Shown here: one piece after another, positions 58,301-64,000 of the stretch
Numbering within the stretch: the first letter of the stretch is position 1
Layout of the letters: every line of letters begins with the position of its first letter
Source of the DNA: Podarcis raffonei
Taxonomy: Eukaryota > Chordata > Lepidosauria > Squamata > Lacertidae
Length of the DNA: 64,000 bases
NCBI RefSeq assembly: GCF_027172205.1
Contig: NC_070604.1
Location: 106,537,851 to 106,601,850 of the forward strand
Reading direction: 5' to 3'
Position numbers and translations under genes: made by a program
The notes under the pieces: model-generated
The model's database searches: none
Seen by the model: only the letters and a program-made list of their open reading frames with translations
What the model was told of the DNA's origin: nothing

Positions 58301-61074
58301 AAATATTTTTTAAAATATTTGGTCAGTTGCTTGTCTTCGCCAGCGATGACAAGATTTTATTTTGTATGCTCCTCTCCTCGTGCTCTGGGGCCCTGTGAGT
58401 TAGGGGCAGCTGTGGCCCTTTTTTGCTGGTGGTGACCACCCTGTGGAACACCCTGCCACAAGGTGTCAGGCCTCGTCACTGTTCTGTTCTACACAGCTGC
58501 TAAAAATGTGGCTGTCAAAAATTATTACACACAGAATGCACACAACACAAAAAGACTTTCAGGTGGTTATTTTTCAGCTCTACTATTATAGGTGTATTAG
58601 GATGTTTTCATTCTGATAGCTGCTTGGGAACTTTGCAATTGGGGTACTGTACTGCTATTTTGCGTTAACATTTTGATCTAATGACAGGCTGGAATGGGGA
58701 ATGATAGATACGTCAACACTGCAGCGATGCTTGGTTTTGTCAGTCGCCTTGAGCTTCTTTTGAAAAGTAGGCGGGATGCAAGATTTTTAATAAAAATAGA
58801 TACCCCAATGGTCGAAAGCGTCCTCTTTTCGGCGGTTCCATCTCTCCTTCAGGGCATATTTGAGCATCTTGTCACTGGCATCCACGCTAGTGACCCTGAA
58901 TCCTTCCTCAACAAGCATGATGGAGTCCACGCTGCATGAGATAAAAGTGTTCGGGTATTTGGATTAAGTAAACTCAATGCAGTTCCCTGCATTGCTATTC
59001 AGTAGTGAGAGCAGATCATAAAACCACAGAGTTGTAGGAAGGGACCACAAGGGTCATTTAGCTCAACCCACTGCAATGCTGTAGGAATCTTTGTCCCAAC
59101 CTGAGACTCGAACCCATGGCCCTGAGATTTTAAGTGTCTCATGCTCTACCAACTGTGCCCCTACATCCGTGCTTGGTATTCACAGTGGGGAGGAGTCCCA
59201 GTCAGATGAGAAATGATCACTCCAGAAAACTTAAAATTACTGAAAAGAATAGCTTTCATTTTTAAGCCTGCCTGGTCAAATGATCACAGGAGGTTAAGAT
59301 GTGTTTAAATTCCCCACTGGTTGAGATATGGGTGGCAAGGCCTGCCTTTTAAACAACGGAAGGGGAAAGCCAGAAAGAAAAGGAGGAAAGGCGATTGTAC
59401 ACTGGAACCTCTACTTATGGACATAATCCATTCCAGAGGTCCGTCCGCTGGTCGAAAAGGGATGCTAGAAGAGGCGTCTTGTGCGTGTGCGCATTCGGCA
59501 GTAGTGCGCTTCTGCGCATGCACAGGCGGCAGCAGCCGCTTCTGCGCACACGTAGATGGCAGAAGCCGCTTCCACACATGCGTGAATCGCGGCAAACCCA
59601 GTGTTTACTTCCAGGTTTGCCGTGGACGCAACTTGGAATGTCCACGAGATGAGGGGTATGTAAGTCAAGGTTCCACTGTACTGTAAACTGCCCTGTGATC
59701 CTCAAATGGAGAGCGGTATACAAATTTACTAAGTAAATAAATAAAGGAAGCTTACTAAGTAAATAAATAAATAAAGCTGAGCAAGGAACATGGGAGCACA
59801 GAGACAGGCAGGGCCGGATTTAGATTAAGAGAGGCCCTGGGCTACTCCACTTGTGAGGCCCCCCCAATCCCCCCCCCCACGACTAGAAGAAAATGGAAGA
59901 GTGTTATAAACAAAATTGAGTGAAGCAAAGGATGATGATGGGTATTTAAAATTCTGCAATTCAAAATTTCTCCTCTAAAGGACGTCAGAAAACTTCATCA
60001 AAATTTGTTTTAAGTTTGTCACTTTCAATGTACAGAATGCTCAGTGAGCACAATCGTGGCCCTTAATTCATTTTTAATTCTTTTGAGTCTTGAAAAACAG
60101 CTCTCTCCCAAGCCGTTAGTGACCATGAAGCTAAGAAATAGCTGCAAGATTGCTTCCACATTAGGAAAGGCCATCTGAAATTTTTTCCCTTGTATATAAT
60201 TTGATAGAGGTCTGTATGAGACAGAGAGTGCTCTGCTGTAAGCCTATGGCTTTATCTCATGTACAGGTGAAAGTGCAAAGTTAAATAAGTTTCAGGTCAA
60301 TATCTTCTGGGTATGCTTCCATCAACAGTTCAACACCTTGCTGAATTTCTTGCTTAGATGCTATCAGAATAGCAAGAATGGAAAACAATTGTGCAACATC
60401 ACTGTACACAGTACATTTAATATAGGAATAAAGGATTTTATCCTAAACTTACCTCTTGAAGAAAGTGCATCTAAGGCCCTAGGCTTCAGCCTACTTAGCC
60501 TATACATAAATCCCCACTGACAGGGTGTCATATTCCTAAGCGGGAGGGGGCGCCTCTCCCACAACAAAGCGAGGGGGAGTTTCCTTTCACTTAAAGCACA
60601 CGCGATGCGTTTGAAGCGCACGCCTTCAAAGAATCCTGGGAAGTGGTGGTTTGTTAGAGGGCGCTGGGAATTGTAGTTCCCAGGATTCTTGGGTGCGGGG
60701 TGTGGAGCCATGTGCTTTCAATGGGGGGGGGGGAGAGGTCCTGATCCTGCGTGGATCCGGATTAGACCACCCTGAGAGACAAACCCCCCCTGGAGAGAAG
60801 GGAGCCCAAGCCTTCAAGCTGGGTCATGATCCAGCACCGCCTCCTCCTGCTGCTGCCGTGTGACTCACCCGGTGCCGCAGGCCACGTCGAGCACCGTGTT
60901 GCAGCGCTGGGCGCGCAGCAGCGACACCAGCCAGTTCTTGTACTCGGCGGTGCGGCTCCGCGTGTCGCCGATGTAGAGCTGCCAGACCCGCGCCGCGCGG
61001 CCGTCGGCGTACTGGTCCGGCAGCCCCTCGGCCGCCACGCCCAGAGAGCGGGTCCGGTAGATGCTGTCCACCAT
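49153..61074 (-). CDS. GNMT: GNMT, glycine N-methyltransferase, complete: six coding exons, 294 aa
   Basis: GNMT transfers the methyl group of S-adenosylmethionine to glycine, making sarcosine; in liver cytosol it buffers the SAM/SAH ratio and is inhibited by 5-methyltetrahydrofolate. Coding exons in transcript order: 60869-61074, 58804-58931, 55242-55355, 52288-52430, 51564-51685, 49153-49324. Phases agree at all five joins, all introns GT-AG, total 885 bases with TGA; human is 295 residues. Signatures: [20 protein letters not shown], the SAM-binding [132 protein letters not shown]. Start chosen at MVDS by family match, with a GCCATGG context. No missing catalytic motif was noticed. Confidence 0.97.
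49716..50034. mobile_element. Tigger-like MITE, second family (CAGTGGTGCCTCGCAAGACG)
   Basis: 319 bp, inverted ends CAGTGGTGCCTCGCAAGACG and TGTCTTGCGGGGCACCACTG, TA on both sides (49714-49715, 50035-50036). Subterminal CGTCTTGCGAAGCA words recur in both arms, and the centre carries short tandem repeats of TTAGCGGCTTAGCGGCTA. Confidence 0.82.
50245..50604 (-). mobile_element. Sauria-type tRNA SINE, full length, with exact 14-bp target duplication
   Basis: On the minus strand: GGGACGCGGGTGGTGCTGTG, GTTAAACCACAGAGCC, GGTTCGAATCCCTGC (B box), body GCTAAACGGTGTTTCCGTGC, GGAAGCTGTACGCCGGCTCC, tail AGTCATCCGCGACTGGACCC and (TTTACC)n. The flank AAGCTGTACTCTAG is repeated exactly at 50231-50244 and 50605-50618. 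This SINE uses a BovB-like tail in squamates. It lies in sense with GNMT. Confidence 0.92.
51564..51685 (-). CDS. GNMT: GNMT exon 5
   Basis: [40 protein letters not shown]. Acceptor GTCCTAG/AG, donor CTAAG/GTATGT. Confidence 0.95.
51686..52287 (-). other. GNMT: GNMT intron 4
   Basis: 0.6 kb between exons 4 and 5; nothing definable. Confidence 0.7.
52288..52430 (-). CDS. GNMT: GNMT exon 4
   Basis: [47 protein letters not shown]. It holds the Arg of HRNYD that contacts glycine carboxylate in the family. Acceptor TTTCCTAG, donor AAG/GTACTT, phase 0. Confidence 0.95.
54063..54205. mobile_element. Palindromic hAT-like MITE relative (GGGGAACC type)
   Basis: GCAGCCCTCCACATCTAGTT, GGACTTCCACTTTCCATCAG, CCAATGGTCAGGGATGA, TGTAGTCCAGCAACACTTGG: both arms present, diverged. 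Confidence 0.6.
54350..54915 (-). mobile_element. L1-clade LINE, C-terminal ORF2 fragment
   Basis: A 122-codon open stretch reads [68 protein letters not shown]. This is the tail region of vertebrate L1 ORF2 proteins. The element is truncated just upstream of 54915. Not a host gene. Confidence 0.75.
54960..55150 (-). repeat. Interspersed repeat R, reverse copy
   Basis: GCCTGGTGGATCAGGCCAAT, GGCCCATCCAGTCCAGCATC, GTGTTCTCACAGTGGCCACC, CCGGTTTCCAG-like text. It ends about 90 bases before GNMT exon 3 (3' side). Confidence 0.65.
55242..55355 (-). CDS. GNMT: GNMT exon 3
   Basis: [39 protein letters not shown]. Acceptor TTCCACAG/TC, donor AAAG/GTGAGT. Confidence 0.95.
55356..58803 (-). other. GNMT: GNMT intron 2
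   Basis: 3.4 kb. Partial family P MITE at 55627-55720 (AAACTACAACTCCCATCACC, AATGGGAGTTGTAGTCC) and a LINE tail at 58400-58800. 55730-58390 is otherwise unassigned. Confidence 0.6.
58640..58800 (+). mobile_element. LINE 3' tail abutting GNMT exon 2
   Basis: GTCAGTCGCCTTGAGCTTCT, TTTGAAAAGTAGGCGGGATG, CAAGATTTTTAATAAAAATA: the usual end of a lizard L2/CR1-group 3' untranslated region (CGCCTTGAG, AGGCGGG, AATAAA). Its last bases lie at intron positions +4 to +6 of GNMT intron 2. Confidence 0.65.
58804..58931 (-). CDS. GNMT: GNMT exon 2
   Basis: After [49 protein letters not shown]. The donor is TTGGG/GTATCT, a weak match to GTRAGT. The intron side is occupied at once by a plus-strand LINE tail. 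Confidence 0.94.
59013..59163 (-). mobile_element. CR1-tailed tRNA SINE, reverse
   Basis: CATAAAACCACAGAGTTGTA, GGAAGGGACCACAAGGGTCA tail, then AGACTCGAACCCATGGCCCT (B box reversed) and GTCTCATGCTCTACCAACTG (A box reversed). Confidence 0.75.
59400..59678. mobile_element. Tigger-like MITE, third family
   Basis: CACTGGAACCTCTACTTATGG ends inverted against GTAAGTCAAGGTTCCACTG, TA on both sides (59398-59399, 59679-59680), 279 bp. The interior repeats GCAGCAGCCGCTTCTGCGCA-type text several times. Confidence 0.75.
60600..60722. mobile_element. Short palindromic MITE fragment related to 10534-11011
   Basis: AAAGAATCCTGGGAAGTGGT mirrors TAGTTCCCAGGATTCTTGG, with GTTTGTTAGAGGGCGCTGGG between. Ends degraded. 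Confidence 0.55.
60869..61074 (-). CDS. GNMT: GNMT exon 1
   Basis: [20 protein letters not shown] to VLDVACGTG, nearly identical to human. It ends in phase 2 at GGCACCGG/GTGAGTC. The frame stays open for 67 codons upstream, with another in-frame ATG at 61275, but that stretch has no family match and lies in the CpG island. Confidence 0.96.
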
Positions 61075-61440
61075 GGCGAGCGCACAGAGGCTCCTGCGGG
61101 CGCCCACGGACGGAAGGAGAGCGCGCAGATCCACGAGCGCGCGCCTGGCTGCTGCTGGTGGTGGTTCTGCTGCTCCTCCAGCCGCGTCTGGGCAGCTGCG
61201 CGCAACAACAAGCCCCGGCAGCCAGCCCAGCAGGGGCAGCCCCGGCACCGCCCCTTCGACCCTGCAGCTCGCCAATCAAAGGGCGCAGCGCCGGGCACAC
61301 CCCCTGCCGGGCCCCGCCCCTCTCCTCCTCCCCCTCTTGCGTGTGCGCCGCCCCCAGTCTACTGTTTCCAAGCCGGAGGGCGTCAGCTCAGCGGCTCGTG
61401 TTGCTTTGTCACCTGCGCCCTTTGCGCACCTGCTCGAGGA
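61075..61440 (-). promoter_or_regulatory. GNMT: GNMT CpG-island promoter
   Basis: CpG-rich sequence upstream of the GNMT start. GGGGCGGGG on the minus strand (61312-61320) is an Sp1-type GC box, and an inverted CCAAT (CCAAT on plus) lies at 61272-61276, about 200 bases before the ATG. No TATA box in the right orientation. Confidence 0.55.
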
Positions 61441-61670
61441 AGCCCTATAAAGTATGTGTATGTGTGCAGGGGTGTCCACTTGAATAAAATATTGGGGAGG
61501 GGGACAGGTAAGATCCGCTGGGCCCCCTCAAATATTTAATTGGGGGTGGGGACGGGTTCCCTAGGAGTTGGATGTGTGCGCGTAGATCACAGTTTTTAAG
61601 AAATGCAGCCAAGATCGAAAAAAGGAGGCAGCCTATGAACGCATTTGCAGGTGGGGGGGGGGAGAGAATA

Positions 61671-61811
61671 AAATTGTAGAGTTGGAAGGGGCACTGAGGA
61701 ATGCCTAGTTCAGCCCCTTGCAAAGCTGGAATATGCAGCTGTTCCATATGGGCATGAGCCTGCAACCTTGGTGTTATCAGCAACACCCTCTAACCAACAA
61801 AGCTATCCAGG
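61671..61811 (-). mobile_element. CR1-tailed tRNA SINE, reverse
   Basis: AATTGTAGAGTTGGAAGGGG tail, ATATGCAGCTGTTCCATATG body, TGCAACCTTGGTGTTATCAG and CTAACCAACAAAGCTATCC head, all reversed. Same family as 45289-45590. Confidence 0.75.
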
Positions 61812-62120
61812 TTTCATTGGTTTTTGTCATGTATTTTGTGTTTTAAACTTCTGTTCTTATGCTGTGAACCGCGCTGGGATCTGTGGGTGAAGGGATGTAT
61901 ACAAATTAAATAAACAAATAATTTCTCATTATGTATGTATTCATTTCATAAGATTTCCATGCCGCTTGTTTCCGAAACAATAAAATTATTGCTCATTGCT
62001 TATTTAGCCATACGGCATGTCACAACTGTGCTAAAAACAAATTAACTCATACAATTTTTCTAAATTTCCCAGGGAAGGTAGACCCAATAAGAATGTATTC
62101 AGTAGTGGCCCAAAAGAATA

Positions 62121-62346
62121 CAGTGGTACCTCGGGTTAAGTACTTAATTCATTCCGGAGGTCCGTTCTTAAACTGAAATTGTTCTTAACCTGAAGCACCA
62201 CTTTAGCTAATGGGGCCTCCTGCTGCTGCCGTGCCACCGGAGCACGATTTCTGTTCTCATCCTGAAGCAAAGTTCTTAACCCGAGGTACTATTTCTGGGT
62301 TAGCGGAGTCTGTAACCTGAAGCGTCTGTAACCCGAGGTACTACTG
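62121..62346 (+). mobile_element. Tigger/pogo-like MITE, copy D
   Basis: CAGTGGTACCTCGGGTTAAG ... AACCCGAGGTACTACTG, 226 bp, TA on both sides (62119-62120, 62347-62348). Very similar to copy B. Confidence 0.85.
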
Positions 62347-63079
62347 TACAGTGAAGGCACCTACCAGATTTCATTAGGGAGGGAGTTCCAAAGTGCTGTT
62401 GATCTGAAAGTAAAGTCAAAAGTGGGATGCACCTTCTTTTCTCGACATTGGTTTGAACAGCCATTGTATCCTTTGTTCAATTAACTTACTGAGATCTAGT
62501 CCAAAATCAGAACAAGGGGATAAGATTGTGTTGTCTCTGCCTACTGCAAATTGGTCTGAGATTGGAAACGAGCCCCTCTCGTCACAAACATATGCATTCC
62601 CATCACTTTATTTCACAAATCTCCCACCTGCACAGCTTCCTGTGTTTCTCGTTTCTTAGGTGGCACAGGCCTCCTTTGTGTTTTGTATTTTTAAATACAC
62701 AGAGATCACACAGAATATAGCCTGCGTACAATTACTAATGACACTAGAAGTCAATTTACATTTATAGTCCATGTATGTATGTCATGCGGTAGCAGTTGCT
62801 AAAAAAATAATAATGACAAGTGTTGCCTATTTCCTTTCGTTTCCAGACCTGCCTCGCTTATTTTTTGTTTTCCTTTCATATCGCTAAAGACCTGCTCAGT
62901 TCTGTTTCTCTTCTGTGGCTTTGGTTCTTGGAAGAGAACGCTTGAGGAACTGGAGAAACCAAAAGAAAAGAAAAATATTAGCATTGAGGGAGTGCCTTTG
63001 AATTATAGGAATAAGAATCGAAACTGCAAGATCATCCATGAAACAAGTTGAATAGGGAGGTTATGCAAAACACCAGCTC

Positions 63080-63360
63080 AGAGAGTCCTGTTGCAGCACC
63101 TTGATGAAGTCTAACAAATTTATTATGGCTTAAGTTTCCATGGACAATAGATAGATAGATTCATTAAGTGTTATCTGGATTTGCAGGTGCATATATGCCT
63201 GGTTGGGTAGAGGTGGGGATTGTAAGAAATGAGGTAAGAGAGAAATGGAACACAAGAAAGTACAGACAGTGATTTCTGATGGCAGATATCCCGGCACTGA
63301 TAAGCCGATTAATATATACAATAAGCTAAGAATCCTTTGTCTCAGTTTGGTATACAAGTG
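63080..63360 (+). repeat. Unclassified repeat related to 33110-33340
   Basis: GCAGCACCTTGATGAAGTCT, AACAAATTTATTATGGCTTA, AGAGAAATGGAACACAAGAA: the block order and words (AATGGAAC, ACAGACTG/ACAGACAG) parallel PEX6 intron 1. Class unknown. Confidence 0.4.
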
Positions 63361-63874
63361 ATAGCACTGGGACTCTGAGGGTATTGTAGTTTAATGCTTT
63401 TACGTGGCAGCCTCCTTTTGAAGTTCCTTTGCTCCAGGATGGCTGCTTGAAAGTTATTTAAACCTTAAAACATAGAGAAGGGGCAAAGCGTATTCCTGCC
63501 TCAGCAAGTTGCCTCCCATGTTAAGATCTCTGAAATAAAATGTATGTTAATGAGAGGAGTCCAGCAATGGGGGGAAAGGTGCTTGTTGAAGTGTCACTTG
63601 CCCCCTGCACCCTTCTCCACCCATTCATTATTGTAGTTCCACTGTTTCCAGGATTATTTGGGGAGCAGCTGTGGGCTTTAAATGTGTGGTATGTACACAG
63701 CCTGAGTTGTCAGAGTTGGCATCTGGGCCTGCCACGAGAGCTGTTCCCCCTGGCCATATATCTGCTAAAACATCTGTCACTGGTGGTGAGCAACTGTTTT
63801 AGGTTTGGAGTGATATCTGTCAGCTTAGCACCAAAGGGCTGTGGGAGGCAAATGTTGTAACCCAGAAGGCACAG

Positions 63875-64000
63875 TAATAGTAATAGTAATTTATTATTTG
63901 TACCCTGCCCATCTGGCTGGGTTTCCCCAGCCACTCTGGGTGGCTTCCAACAAAGATTAAAAATACATTAAAATGTCACACATTAAAAACTTCCCTGAAC
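63875..64000 (-). mobile_element. L2/CR1-group LINE 3' end, cut by the window edge
   Basis: (TAA/TAG)n, TTTATTATTTGTACCCTGCC, CATCTGGCTGGGTTTCCCC, AGCCACTCTGGGTGGCTTCC, ACACATTAAAAACTTCCCTG. Same family as 11365-11545. Confidence 0.75.

Larger units (their letters stand above)
58932..60868 (-). other. GNMT: GNMT intron 1
   Basis: 1.9 kb with a CR1-tailed SINE (59013), a Tigger-like element (59400) and a palindromic fragment (60600-60722). 59690-60590 shows only (TAAA)n-like tracts and unassigned sequence. Confidence 0.65.
61075..64000. other. GNMT upstream flank
   Basis: Promoter CpG island, then repeats (CR1-tailed SINE, Tigger-like MITE, LINE tail). 61820-62110, 62350-63070 and 63370-63870 show nothing definable. 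No further gene was recognised to the right edge. Confidence 0.6.

Noticed and set aside
61446-61451. TATAAA near GNMT
   Set aside because: It reads on the plus strand, opposite to GNMT, about 370 bases upstream of its start codon, and no plus-strand gene follows.
60826-61539. 237-codon plus-strand open frame
   Set aside because: Antisense to GNMT exon 1 and its promoter; no recognised domain.

Overview
The window looks like nuclear DNA from a squamate reptile, most likely a lizard. Three vertebrate genes are readable in the order and orientation seen in mammals: PPP2R5D (minus strand, 5' end only), PEX6 (plus strand, complete) and GNMT (minus strand, complete). The repeats are squamate in type: a Sauria-type tRNA SINE, BovB (RTE) LINE ends, L2/CR1-group LINEs, CR1-tailed tRNA SINEs, and many short hAT-like and Tigger-like MITEs. 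The exact species cannot be read from the sequence.

Layout. 1-16.9 kb is intron 2 of PPP2R5D. It is repeat-dense and holds a near-complete L2-group LINE (12110-15454) with one open 997-codon ORF. 16.9-21.6 kb carries PPP2R5D exon 2, intron 1 (with a four-copy ~120 bp minisatellite) and exon 1 in a CpG island with several CCAAT boxes. 21.7-30.6 kb is the intergenic gap between the divergent PPP2R5D and PEX6 genes, again mostly repeats. 30.86-47.0 kb is PEX6: 17 coding exons that join in frame to a 981-residue protein. PEX6 and GNMT converge tail to tail across 47.0-49.15 kb. 49.15-61.07 kb is GNMT: six coding exons giving 294 residues. 61.1-64 kb is the GNMT CpG-island promoter and repeat-rich flank.

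The genes do not form a functional unit. PPP2R5D is a PP2A targeting subunit, PEX6 is a peroxisomal AAA+ ATPase, and GNMT is the cytosolic SAM-dependent glycine methyltransferase. Their linkage is conserved vertebrate microsynteny. All exon boundaries were read by hand from GT/AG sites, reading phase and remembered human protein sequences.

The points most worth checking are: the intact LINE ORF; nested MITEs with exact target-site duplications, including a hAT element inside a copy of its own family; the BovB/Sauria SINE pair; the minisatellite beside PPP2R5D exon 1; a Walker A change (GKL for GKT) in the PEX6 D1 domain; and a LINE tail that abuts the GNMT exon 2 splice donor. I saw no convincing endogenous retrovirus, no CRISPR array and no functional RNA gene.
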